Shown here: positions 24,591 through 32,432 of the stretch, piece by piece
Numbering within the stretch: the stretch's first letter is position 1
How the letters are laid out: each line of letters starts with the position of its first letter
Source: an uncultured Clostridia bacterium
GTDB taxonomy: Bacteria > Bacillota > Clostridia > Oscillospirales > Butyricicoccaceae
Assembly (NCBI GenBank): GCA_944375715.1
Contig: CALWAP010000018.1
Location: forward strand, 1 to 38,140
Length of the DNA: 38,140 nt
Direction: 5' to 3'
Position numbers and translations under genes: made by a program
Notes under the pieces: model-generated
What the model saw: the letters and a program-made list of their open reading frames with translations, nothing else
Told to the model about the DNA's origin: nothing
The model's database searches: none

Positions 24591-25547
24591 ATGAAAGAAT
24601 TTACGGTCAACAGGAACGATTCTGGCCAGCGGCTTGACAAATATCTGTTAAAATCGATCCCTTTGCTTCCCTCGTCCCTTATGCATAAATATATCCGCCT
24701 TAAAAGGATCAAACTTAATGGCAAACGATGCCAGGCAAACACAATACTGAATCCCGGCGATGTCCTTACCCTATATATAAATGATGAATTTTTTGAAGTT
24801 TCTTCCCACAGCTACGGTTTTTTATCCTCCCCTTCGGATATAGATATTGTTTATGAAGACGAAAACATACTTCTTGCCGACAAGAAACCCGGGCTGGTAG
24901 TCCATGAAGATGAAAGTGGAAGCAGTGATACCCTTATCAACCGCATACAGCACTACCTGTATTCAAAAGGCGAGTGGGATCCTGCAAAAGAGAACAGTTT
25001 TGCTCCGGCACTGTGCAACCGTATAGACAGAAATACCGGGGGCATAGTTATAGCAGCAAAAAATGCCGAAACCCTGCGCATCCTCAATGAAAAAATCAAA
25101 CTGCGTGAAATAGACAAATATTACCTTTGCCTGGTGCATGGAAGTCTTAGGCCCAGGCAGGGCACTCTGAAAAACTATATTATCAAAGATCCTTCTCAAA
25201 AAATGGTCTCGGTTTACGACAAAATGTATCCTGGAGCATTGACGGCAATAACCGATTACAGAGTATTAAAGGAAGCCAAAGGTCTCAGCCTTGTAGAATG
25301 CCTGCTCCATACCGGCAGAACTCACCAGATAAGAGCTCAGATGGCGCACGCAGGCCATCCTCTGGCCGGTGATACCAAGTACGGTCTTAACAAAAATAAC
25401 AGATCGCTTCCTTTCAGATATCAGGCCCTTTATTCCTACCGGCTTGACTTCACTTTCAAAACGTCTGCAGGAATACTTGAATACCTGAAAAACCGCAGCT
25501 TCAGTGTGATGAACATCCCCTTTGTCAACTATCTTGGAGAAAACTGA
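24591..25547 (+). CDS. RluA-family pseudouridine synthase
   Basis: A 318-residue protein with an N-terminal S4 RNA-binding domain (GQRLDKYL to about residue 60) and an RluA-type catalytic domain. The catalytic motif usually written RLDxxTSG reads NRIDRNTGGIVI and keeps the catalytic Asp. The C-terminal motif LLHTGRTHQIRAQMAHAGHPLAGDTKYG is intact. It converts uridine to pseudouridine in ribosomal RNA; the exact position (RluC- or RluD-like) cannot be told. GGAGG lies six bases before ATG. It is divergent from yceD and appears to be a single gene. Confidence 0.92.
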   Translation: MKEFTVNRNDSGQRLDKYLLKSIPLLPSSLMHKYIRLKRIKLNGKRCQANTILNPGDVLTLYINDEFFEVSSHSYGFLSSPSDIDIVYEDENILLADKKPGLVVHEDESGSSDTLINRIQHYLYSKGEWDPAKENSFAPALCNRIDRNTGGIVIAAKNAETLRILNEKIKLREIDKYYLCLVHGSLRPRQGTLKNYIIKDPSQKMVSVYDKMYPGALTAITDYRVLKEAKGLSLVECLLHTGRTHQIRAQMAHAGHPLAGDTKYGLNKNNRSLPFRYQALYSYRLDFTFKTSAGILEYLKNRSFSVMNIPFVNYLGEN

Positions 25548-25651
25548 ATCGAGAAAACCGGAGAAAAGCAGAGAAATACAGAGCATTTCAAAGATTTTCA
25601 CTTTCACATTTCATGCCTTCCAATATTTCGGCTTTTTTTTCGCTTATACCA

Positions 25652-25680
25652 TTGACATTTTGTACAGTTTTATGTATATT
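25652..25680 (+). promoter_or_regulatory. potABCD promoter
   Basis: Plus strand TTGACA, 17-bp spacer, TATATT, about 30 bp before potA. Confidence 0.8.
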
Positions 25681-25710
25681 AGTGCTGTTATATAGAAGGG
25701 GGGTCGGATA

Positions 25711-26748
25711 ATGTCCGAAAAACTCATTAATCTGGAAAATATCCATAAAGATTATGGAGGCAAGGTTGTCCTTGATAATATAAATTTATATGTAAGGGAC
25801 AAGGAATTTGTAACCTTGCTCGGGCCTTCTGGCTGTGGCAAGACCACTACTTTGCGCATTATTGGCGGATTTGAAACGCCAAGCGCCGGGGTGGTCTATT
25901 TTGATGGAAAAAAGATCAACGATCTTCCTCCCCACAAGCGCCCGGTAAATACCGTTTTTCAAAGATACGCACTTTTCACCCATATGAATGTTTATGACAA
26001 TATAGCCTTTGGCCTCAGGATTGCCAAAGTAAGTGAAAATGTCATAAAAGACAGGGTAACAAATATGCTCAAACTGATAAACCTTCCCGATTATGCCAAA
26101 AGAGAGGTTTCTTCCCTTTCGGGCGGAGAGCAGCAGAGGATAGCCATTGCAAGGGCGCTGGTTAACCATCCAAGAGTTTTGCTTTTGGACGAGCCGCTGG
26201 GTGCTTTGGACCTCAAACTGCGCAAGGAAATGCAGCGAGAGCTTAAATCCATACAGCAGCAGGTAGGTATCACCTTTGTCTATGTTACCCATGACCAGGA
26301 AGAAGCCCTGACCATGAGCGACACAATAGTCGTCATGAACAAAGGAAAAATCCAGCAGATCGGCACGCCTGTCGATATATATAATGAACCTAAGAACGCC
26401 TTCGTTGCTGATTTTATCGGGGAAAGCAACATTCTTGACGGAGTAATGCATAAGGACAGGCTTGTAAGCTTCTGCGGAAAAAACTTTGACTGCCTTGATT
26501 CAGGATTTGAAAAGGATGAAACCGTCGATGTCGTTGTAAGGCCGGAAGATTTTGAGATCGTTCCTATCGAAGATGCCCAGCTTGTCGGCACTGTAAAGTC
26601 TACTATATTTATGGGTGTTCATAACGAAATAATGGTTGAAACCGAAGATTTCACCTGGAAGGTCCATTCAATATACAATGCTGAGGTCGGAGATAAAATA
26701 GGCCTTTTCTTGACTCCCGACGATATCCATATCATGCACAAGTCGTAA
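25711..26748 (+). CDS. potA: Spermidine/putrescine ABC transporter ATPase PotA
   Basis: A 345-residue ABC ATPase with Walker [10 protein letters not shown] (residues 38-46), Q-loop FQRYALF, signature [15 protein letters not shown], Walker [12 protein letters not shown] and H-loop [13 protein letters not shown]-like C-terminal domain (about residues 240-345) is present. It powers polyamine import. AGGGGGG precedes ATG. It leads four genes in the classic order potA-potB-potC-potD. Confidence 0.95.
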   Translation: MSEKLINLENIHKDYGGKVVLDNINLYVRDKEFVTLLGPSGCGKTTTLRIIGGFETPSAGVVYFDGKKINDLPPHKRPVNTVFQRYALFTHMNVYDNIAFGLRIAKVSENVIKDRVTNMLKLINLPDYAKREVSSLSGGEQQRIAIARALVNHPRVLLLDEPLGALDLKLRKEMQRELKSIQQQVGITFVYVTHDQEEALTMSDTIVVMNKGKIQQIGTPVDIYNEPKNAFVADFIGESNILDGVMHKDRLVSFCGKNFDCLDSGFEKDETVDVVVRPEDFEIVPIEDAQLVGTVKSTIFMGVHNEIMVETEDFTWKVHSIYNAEVGDKIGLFLTPDDIHIMHKS

Positions 26749-26761
26749 AGGAGGCGGCAGA

Positions 26762-27649
26762 ATGAGAAATCGCAAAATGGCCGCTTTGACCACTGTCCCT
26801 TATGTCATCTGGATGGCGCTTTTTGTTGTCATACCCCTTGTGCTCATAGTTGTATATGCATTTACAAGCAAAGCGGGTGGCTTTACACTTCAAAACTTCT
26901 CTGCCATGGGCGACTACGCAAAAGTCTTTGCCCGTTCTTTGTGGCTGGCACTGGCCGCTACTGTCATATGCCTTATAATCGGTTATCCCGTAGCATACGC
27001 CCTTTCAAAAATGGGACCCTCTTTCCAAAGGACCGCCATAATGCTCCTGATGCTTCCCATGTGGATAAACTTTCTTTTAAGGACATACGCCTGGATGTCC
27101 CTTCTGGAAAACACAGGGCTTATCAATACCTTTTTTGATAATATCGGCCTTTTTGACCTGATCAACAAAATCGCTCTTTCGCTTGCTTCGGATCCTTCAG
27201 CGTATCAGCCTATTGACCATTTTCAAATGATTAATACCCAAGGCGCGGTTATTTTGGGAATGGTGTACAACTACCTTCCTTTCATGATAATGCCGATATA
27301 CTCGGTCATCGTAAAAATAGACCGCTCGATGATAGAGGCGGCCCAGGACTTGGGCGCCGACAGCGTGACCGTCTTCCGCAAGGTCATATTCCCTCTCAGC
27401 CTGCCCGGCGTGCTTTCCGGCATTACAATGGTGTTTGTGCCATCTGTAAGCACATTCATCCTTTCCAAGCTTTTGGGAGGCGGCATGAATATGCTTTTGG
27501 GCGACCTTATTGAGCTTCAGTTTATGGGCGGCGCTTATAATCCCTATGTGGGATCTGCCATATCCCTTGTCATGATGATTATTGTCATGATATGCATGAC
27601 TGTGATGAACCGCTTCGGCGACGGTGAAGATCAGGCGGTGATGCTGTAA
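26762..27649 (+). CDS. potB: Spermidine/putrescine ABC permease PotB
   Basis: A 295-residue permease with six hydrophobic segments and the EAA loop (MIEAAQDLGADSVTVFRKVIFPLSLPG) that docks onto PotA. AAAGGAGG precedes ATG, 13 bases after potA. Its stop overlaps the potC start by one base (TAATG). Confidence 0.94.
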   Translation: MRNRKMAALTTVPYVIWMALFVVIPLVLIVVYAFTSKAGGFTLQNFSAMGDYAKVFARSLWLALAATVICLIIGYPVAYALSKMGPSFQRTAIMLLMLPMWINFLLRTYAWMSLLENTGLINTFFDNIGLFDLINKIALSLASDPSAYQPIDHFQMINTQGAVILGMVYNYLPFMIMPIYSVIVKIDRSMIEAAQDLGADSVTVFRKVIFPLSLPGVLSGITMVFVPSVSTFILSKLLGGGMNMLLGDLIELQFMGGAYNPYVGSAISLVMMIIVMICMTVMNRFGDGEDQAVML

Positions 27650-28473
27650 TGAAAAAGAAAAGTACATTTTCCCAGCGGCTTTTAATATTCCTTTTGTTTT
27701 TCTTCCTGTATGCTCCTATAATTGTGCTTATAATTTTTTCCTTCAACAGTACCAAAAGCCGCAGCGTATGGACGGGATTTACCTTTGATTGGTATGTCAA
27801 GCTGTTCAACAATTCGGCCATATTGTCAGCACTTTATACAACCCTTCTTGTTTCGGTGCTGGCCGCAGTTATAGCCACAATAGCGGGGACATTTGCAGCG
27901 GTGGGGCTTTTCAACATGAAAAAACGTCCCAGGGATATACTTCTTCAGATAAACAATATCCCCGTGATAAACGCTGACATAATAACCGGCGTATCCCTCT
28001 GCGTCCTGTTCGTATTTCTGGGCAAGATATTCAATTTTAAGCTTGGTTTCGGCACCCTGCTCATCGCGCATATAACCTTCAACATTCCGTATGTTATCCT
28101 TTCGGTCATGCCCAAACTCAGGCAGCTGGACAAAAACCTTTTTGAGGCGGCCCAGGATCTGGGATGTACGTGGATGCAGGCCTTTACCAAAGTAATCATA
28201 CCCGAAATACGGCCCGGCATAGTAAATGGTCTCCTTATGGCGTTTACCCTTTCAGTAGATGACTTTGTCATCAGCTATTTTACCGCAGGCTCGGTGGAAA
28301 CCCTGTCCATGCGCATATACGCCATGACAAAAAAACGCATCAGCCCTGAAATAAACGCTATTTCTACTATATTGTTTGTAACAATACTCCTGCTGCTCAT
28401 CATCATCAATGTGCGTCAGGCCCAGCAGGAAAAGGCGTCAGCCCGGAAGCGCGCCGAGTTTGAAAACCGTTAA
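27649..28473 (+). CDS. potC: Spermidine/putrescine ABC permease PotC
   Basis: A 274-residue permease with six hydrophobic segments, pairing with PotB. The EAA loop is LFEAAQDLGCTWMQAFTKVIIPEIRPG and the SVDDFVISYFTAGS motif is typical of PotC. The start is coupled to the potB stop. Confidence 0.94.
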   Translation: MKKKSTFSQRLLIFLLFFFLYAPIIVLIIFSFNSTKSRSVWTGFTFDWYVKLFNNSAILSALYTTLLVSVLAAVIATIAGTFAAVGLFNMKKRPRDILLQINNIPVINADIITGVSLCVLFVFLGKIFNFKLGFGTLLIAHITFNIPYVILSVMPKLRQLDKNLFEAAQDLGCTWMQAFTKVIIPEIRPGIVNGLLMAFTLSVDDFVISYFTAGSVETLSMRIYAMTKKRISPEINAISTILFVTILLLLIIINVRQAQQEKASARKRAEFENR

Positions 28474-28496
28474 TTTTTTTGAAGGGAGATAAAAAA

Positions 28497-29531
28497 TTGA
28501 AAAAAAACATCGTTCTTCTTGCCGTTTTGCTGGCGGCAATGCTCTTTACGGCTTGTTCAAGCGAGCCGCAGGAGGTTGTCAATGTGTACAATTGGGGAGA
28601 GTACATAGACGAATCCATCTTTGACGATTTTGAAGAACAGACAGGCATTAAGGTAAACTATAATGTCTACGAATCCAACGAACAGCTTTATACCGTCCTT
28701 AACGGCGGCGGAGTAAGCTATGATGTAATCATACCGTCAGACTACATGATTTCCCGCATGATAGAAGAGGATATGCTGGAAAAAATCAATTTTGACAATG
28801 TTCCCAATATAGCCAAAATAGATCCTGCCTATCTCAATTTGGAGTTTGACCCTGCGCAGGAGTATTCGGTCCCCTATTCCTGGGGTGTTGTCGGCATCAT
28901 CTACAACACCAAGGTTGTAAATGAGCCGGTTGACAGCTGGAGCATTATTTTTGACGAAAAGTACAGCGGACAGATCCTGCAGTTCGATAACTCCAGGGAC
29001 GCTATGGCCACAGCCCTTTTCTATCTCGGTTATCCTGTCAATACCACCGATAAGGCTCAGCTTGAGGAAGCATATCAGCTTCTTGTAAGCCAGAAGCCCA
29101 TACTCCAGGGTTATGTCATGGATCAGATCTTTGACAAGCTGGAAGGCGGAGAGGCCGCCATCGGCGTATATTATGCCGGCGATGCGCTTACGATGATGGA
29201 AGTCAATCCTGATCTTGCTTTCTGTGTTCCAAAGGAAGGCTCCAACTTCTTTGTTGACGCCATGTGCATACCTAAGGGTGCCGAAAACAAAGAGAACGCC
29301 GAGGCATTTATAAACTTCATGTGCGAGACCGAAATCACCATCAAGAATATGGAGTTTACCGGCTATGCAACGCCTTCGGCAGAAGCATATGAGCAGCTTG
29401 ACGAGGAAGTTAAAAACAATACAATCATCTTCCCTGAAAAGGACCTGATTGAAAATTGCCAGACATATACAAACCTCCCCGAGGATATTCTTGAGCTTTA
29501 TAACGATTATTGGACCAAACTCAAATCATAG
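28497..29531 (+). CDS. potD: Polyamine-binding lipoprotein PotD
   Basis: A 344-residue extracytoplasmic binding protein. A lipoprotein signal is clear: MKKNIVLLAVLLAAMLFTAC with the lipidated Cys at about residue 20. After it come the PotD motifs VNVYNWGEYIDESIF and YSVPYSWGVVGIIYNT. The frame begins at 28479, but AGGGAGAT eight bases before the TTG at 28497 marks that TTG as the start, giving a proper signal peptide. Last gene of potABCD; a strong terminator follows. Confidence 0.93.
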   Translation: MKKNIVLLAVLLAAMLFTACSSEPQEVVNVYNWGEYIDESIFDDFEEQTGIKVNYNVYESNEQLYTVLNGGGVSYDVIIPSDYMISRMIEEDMLEKINFDNVPNIAKIDPAYLNLEFDPAQEYSVPYSWGVVGIIYNTKVVNEPVDSWSIIFDEKYSGQILQFDNSRDAMATALFYLGYPVNTTDKAQLEEAYQLLVSQKPILQGYVMDQIFDKLEGGEAAIGVYYAGDALTMMEVNPDLAFCVPKEGSNFFVDAMCIPKGAENKENAEAFINFMCETEITIKNMEFTGYATPSAEAYEQLDEEVKNNTIIFPEKDLIENCQTYTNLPEDILELYNDYWTKLKS

Positions 29532-29546
29532 TGCCTTTTTCTCTGC

Positions 29547-29577
29547 CCCGCGGCAAAAGCCGCGGGGATTTTTTTAT
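29547..29577 (+). terminator. potABCD terminator
   Basis: A perfect 9-bp GC-rich stem (CCCCGCGGC/GCCGCGGGG, loop AAAA) followed by an A and a T run. The end of the T run meets the -35 of the padR promoter. Confidence 0.93.
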
Positions 29578-29633
29578 TGACAAATATCGATATTCGATGT
29601 TACTATTTAAATGTAATAACGAATATCGATATT
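29577..29633 (+). promoter_or_regulatory. padR promoter with duplicated palindromic operator
   Basis: A TTGACA -35 (29577-29582) and TACTAT -10 (29601-29606, spacer 18; or TTACTA with 17). Two copies of the perfect palindrome AATATCGATATT (29583-29594 and 29622-29633) flank the -10. With CG added inside, they also form a 14-bp inverted repeat around a 23-bp centre. One copy fills the promoter spacer and the other lies at or just past the transcription start, so a bound repressor would block RNA polymerase. Confidence 0.8.
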
Positions 29634-29646
29634 AGTGGAGAAAGAA

Positions 29647-29982
29647 ATGCCGAGAGAAAAGTTTCAATATTTCACAGATCAGATGTACTATACCCTTTTG
29701 TGCCTTACCGAAAGAGGCTGCGGCGCCGACATAACAGAACGCCTTAAAAATCTTACGGGAGGGCGCATAGTCATAGGTCCCGGTACCCTTTACCACCTGC
29801 TGGAGCTTTTCCTTAAGGAGGGTTTCATAATCAAAACAGGGACCGACGGCAGGAGGATATATTATATACTGACATCCCTGGGCAGAAAGCGCCTTGAAGA
29901 AGAATACCAAAAACTCAGGCTGATGGCCAGAGATTATGAAATATGCCTGTTTGGCAAGGAGGTATCTCATAATGAAATATAA
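29647..29982 (+). CDS. PadR-family transcriptional regulator
   Basis: A 111-residue PadR-type winged-helix protein: YYTLLCLTERGCGADITERL, then GPGTLYHLLELFLKEGFI and the wing GRRIYYILTSLGRKRLEEE. Such regulators repress their own operon and respond to small molecules or membrane stress. The frame is open from a GTG at 29635, but the ATG at 29647 has GGAG six bases before it. It overlaps the next gene by 11 bases, so the two are coupled. It probably binds the AATATCGATATT palindromes just upstream (inference). Confidence 0.9.
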   Translation: MPREKFQYFTDQMYYTLLCLTERGCGADITERLKNLTGGRIVIGPGTLYHLLELFLKEGFIIKTGTDGRRIYYILTSLGRKRLEEEYQKLRLMARDYEICLFGKEVSHNEI

Positions 29983-31270
29983 ATATATCCCCTGCCTTTA
30001 CAGCGTCGGTGATCACGACGCCATATGCCGTATGCTCGAAAAACAGGCTGCAAAAGGATGGCTGCCCAAAAATACCGAAGGTATTGTCTGGATATTTGAA
30101 AGGTGCGGCAAAGAAAACCTGCGTTTTCAGATTTTGTATGCAGATGACCAAAAGGAAACTGTGCCGGAAAAATATCTCGATTCGTGCAAAGAGGCCGGCT
30201 GGGACTATGTGTGCCCCTGCGGCATTATGAAGATTTTCAAAACATCGGACCCTAACGCCCCCGATTTAAATACCGACGAAGCGGTCAGCTTTTACGCGAT
30301 AAAAAACGGGCTTAAGTCCATATACCTTAAGCCCCTTATGGCATTTGCTTTGATATCCCTGCTTCTGATACGCAATATGCTTGTTTCCTGCAAATATGTC
30401 TTTTTCTCATCCATAAGCCGCAATTCATTTATCCTCAGTTCGGCTCTCGTTTTGATGCTCCCTGTTTTTATCCTTCTTTTTGCCCTGAGCCTTGTTTTGT
30501 GGGTCAAACGGTCCGAGCGGAGGCTGAATAACGGGTTTTCCTGCGCTCCCTTTCCAACAAAAATCAATACCGCCGTATGTGTTTTCATGCTCGTTCTCTG
30601 CCTTTTAAGCCTTGTATCAATAATGGACAGCCCCGTCAAAAAGCTGGCGGCCTTTTTGATATTTATTTTTGGATTCCATCTTTCATCAGCTCTGGCCATG
30701 CCCCTGTCAAGGCTTGTTTCAAAAGCAAACCAAAAGCACGCGCTGAAAATATCAAAGGCGCTTGCCGCTTTGATCACTGCCATTTTATATCTGGCTCTTT
30801 TGTTCCTGCCTTCTGCTGCAACCGAAAGCGGCTTTGAAACCTATACTGCGCCCGATGGCAGGATTTTTGAAATATACAGCGACCCAAGCCCTTTGACCCT
30901 TGCAGATCTGGGAATAGCTTTAGACGAAAAGGCCGTCATTTCAAGCAGATATATCGGCCAAAGATCTGTTTTGGCCGTTTATGAAAGATATGTCCTGTCT
31001 GCGATAACCGATGAAGGATATACCCAGGTAACTGCCGGGATTTTAACCCTTCCCTGCCCTTTTTTTGCAAAGCTTTGCTTTGACAAAAGCGCGGGAGATT
31101 ACTCGATGGAAGCTTACAGTAATATTGCCGTTTCGCCAAGCTCAAACTCTGACGGCACGGTCAACACCTTTTTATACCGCCGCGGCTCCTATGTAATATC
31201 TTTTTCCGGCGCCGCCATTGACTGCCAAAAGGCGCTTGCTGCCGCCGAAAGCCTGATCCTTTCAAAATGA
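29972..31270 (+). CDS. DUF2812 domain membrane protein
   Basis: A 432-residue protein. The N-terminal about 95 residues form a DUF2812 domain (SVGDHDAICRMLEKQAAKGW, later KEAGWDYVC). About five hydrophobic helices follow (roughly residues 105-290), then a C-terminal domain of about 150 residues without recognisable motif. DUF2812 proteins are commonly encoded right after a PadR regulator in Firmicutes; their function is unknown. AAGGAGG lies just before the ATG at 29972, inside the end of padR. The 3' end overlaps the convergent glycosylase gene by nine bases. Confidence 0.85.
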   Translation: MKYKYIPCLYSVGDHDAICRMLEKQAAKGWLPKNTEGIVWIFERCGKENLRFQILYADDQKETVPEKYLDSCKEAGWDYVCPCGIMKIFKTSDPNAPDLNTDEAVSFYAIKNGLKSIYLKPLMAFALISLLLIRNMLVSCKYVFFSSISRNSFILSSALVLMLPVFILLFALSLVLWVKRSERRLNNGFSCAPFPTKINTAVCVFMLVLCLLSLVSIMDSPVKKLAAFLIFIFGFHLSSALAMPLSRLVSKANQKHALKISKALAALITAILYLALLFLPSAATESGFETYTAPDGRIFEIYSDPSPLTLADLGIALDEKAVISSRYIGQRSVLAVYERYVLSAITDEGYTQVTAGILTLPCPFFAKLCFDKSAGDYSMEAYSNIAVSPSSNSDGTVNTFLYRRGSYVISFSGAAIDCQKALAAAESLILSK

Positions 31271-31747
31271 AATATATTCCCTTAACCCGCTCCAACATTC
31301 AGCCAGCTTTTCAAAGGAAAAGGCAGCGTTTGCCGGGCTGGTGCTTGGCATTTTAAAGGCCTTTATTCCGGTATTGGGATATTGATTTTTCATATATATC
31401 TCATATGATTTTGTACCGTTGCAGAAAACCGCCTCGATTTTAGCCCCGCTGAAAACGGTCAGCAGGTCCCTTGGAGTGACATCTTTTATCGAAGCGTCGG
31501 ATGCGCCCTTTATATTGCAGCTTTCTATCGTGTCCCAAAGGGCCAGGCCGCTTTCTTCAATAAGCCTTTTCTTTTCTTCGACAGTCTGAGGCACGGGCCT
31601 TTCGGTAAGTAATGCCATAAGCGGCCAGAACCTGTTTTGTTTATGGCCATAATAAAACCCCATTTCAAATGATTTGGGCGACGGCCATGTACCCAGGATA
31701 AGCGCCCGGGAATCCGGCGTAAATACGGGGTCAAACCCCTTTGTCAT
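31262..31747 (-). CDS. DNA-deoxyinosine/uracil glycosylase (UDG superfamily, HDG-like)
   Basis: A 161-residue UDG-superfamily protein of the hypoxanthine-DNA glycosylase type. Motif 1 region reads LILGTWPSPKSFEMGFYYGHKQNRFWPLM and motif 2 reads MPSTSPANA, both typical. Relatives remove deaminated bases (hypoxanthine) from DNA. The frame runs to 31798 across a hairpin, but GGAGG seven to eight bases before the ATG at 31747 marks the start. It is the last gene in the direction of the hut operon, 52 bases after fchA, and may be cotranscribed. Its end overlaps the convergent DUF2812 gene. Confidence 0.88.
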   Translation of the reverse strand: MTKGFDPVFTPDSRALILGTWPSPKSFEMGFYYGHKQNRFWPLMALLTERPVPQTVEEKKRLIEESGLALWDTIESCNIKGASDASIKDVTPRDLLTVFSGAKIEAVFCNGTKSYEIYMKNQYPNTGIKAFKMPSTSPANAAFSFEKLAECWSGLREYISF

Positions 31748-31765
31748 TTGCAGTTCCTCCAAATC

Positions 31766-31793
31766 AAGGGCCGAGGCATATGCCTCGGCCCTT
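31766..31793 (-). other. 28-base perfect palindrome between fchA and the glycosylase gene
   Basis: A 14-bp perfect inverted repeat without loop bases (AAGGGCCGAGGCAT and its complement) sits seven bases after the fchA stop. On the minus strand TTGATTTGGAGG follows, so there is no proper T run, and the glycosylase ribosome binding site comes directly after. It could be a weak terminator of the hut operon, a processing site or a protein-binding site. Confidence 0.7.
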
Positions 31794-31799
31794 ATCATT

Positions 31800-32432
31800 T
31801 TATTGGCAGATTATTTTTTCTATTCTGTCATAGATTTCGGCTGCCAGCTTCTCGGACTCAGACACTATCTCAAGGCCCTCCGTGCGGTACCTTTCCGCCG
31901 CCTGCTTATCCTTAAGGCTGCCGATATTTATAAGGACATTGAGCCACGCACCTTTGACACAGGCCAAAAGCTGAAGCGAAGCCACGCCGAGGTCGCTGGC
32001 GGCGCTCACATTAAACCCTTCGGTAAGCTCCAGCGCGTCCTTAAGCCCCTTAAGGCCCATCTGCATGGTCTCAAAGGGCACCTGGGTAGATATAAGGGTG
32101 CCTCTTTGTATCTCGGCCGAGCGGGCCTTTTTCTGCTCGTCGGTCTCCTTGGGCATTTTAAAGGCGCCCGACACGATATTAAAGGCCTCGGTGTCCCTGT
32201 CTATCTGGTTTTTGAGCGCCTCGACATTGGGCATGCCCTTCTTTATAAGCTGGCTGCATTTTTCGCTTACATCCAGATACTTTTTCTTCCCGACAGTAAG
32301 CCCGGCTGCCATGGTAACCAACCCGGCCCCCTGAGCGCCCGAAAGAGCCGATGCGCTGCCGCCGCCGGGTGCGGGAGCGTCGGAAGCCAGCAGCTCAATA
32401 TAGTCTTTTACTGTCATTTCCTCAAGCTTCAT
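31800..32432 (-). CDS. fchA: Formimidoyltetrahydrofolate cyclodeaminase
   Basis: A 210-residue cyclodeaminase (FTCD C-domain/FchA family): MKLEEMTVKDYIELLASDAPAPGGGSASAL is the typical start, with the Gly-rich APGGGSASAL motif, followed by mostly helical sequence. It turns 5-formimino-THF into 5,10-methenyl-THF plus ammonia, finishing histidine breakdown. GGAGAGG precedes the ATG at 32432, which overlaps the hutI stop by four bases (ATGA); the longer frame upstream is inside hutI. Confidence 0.94.
   Translation of the reverse strand: MKLEEMTVKDYIELLASDAPAPGGGSASALSGAQGAGLVTMAAGLTVGKKKYLDVSEKCSQLIKKGMPNVEALKNQIDRDTEAFNIVSGAFKMPKETDEQKKARSAEIQRGTLISTQVPFETMQMGLKGLKDALELTEGFNVSAASDLGVASLQLLACVKGAWLNVLINIGSLKDKQAAERYRTEGLEIVSESEKLAAEIYDRIEKIICQ

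Noticed and set aside
25548-25650. Terminator after the RluA-family gene at the T run near 25632
   Set aside because: Only a three-base GCC/GGC pairing precedes the T run, too short for a convincing stem.
18825-31793. GC-rich palindromes (18831, 23436, 29547, 31766) as copies of one dispersed repeat
   Set aside because: Their sequences share only general GGCC/CCGCGG character; most are ordinary terminators or leader hairpins.
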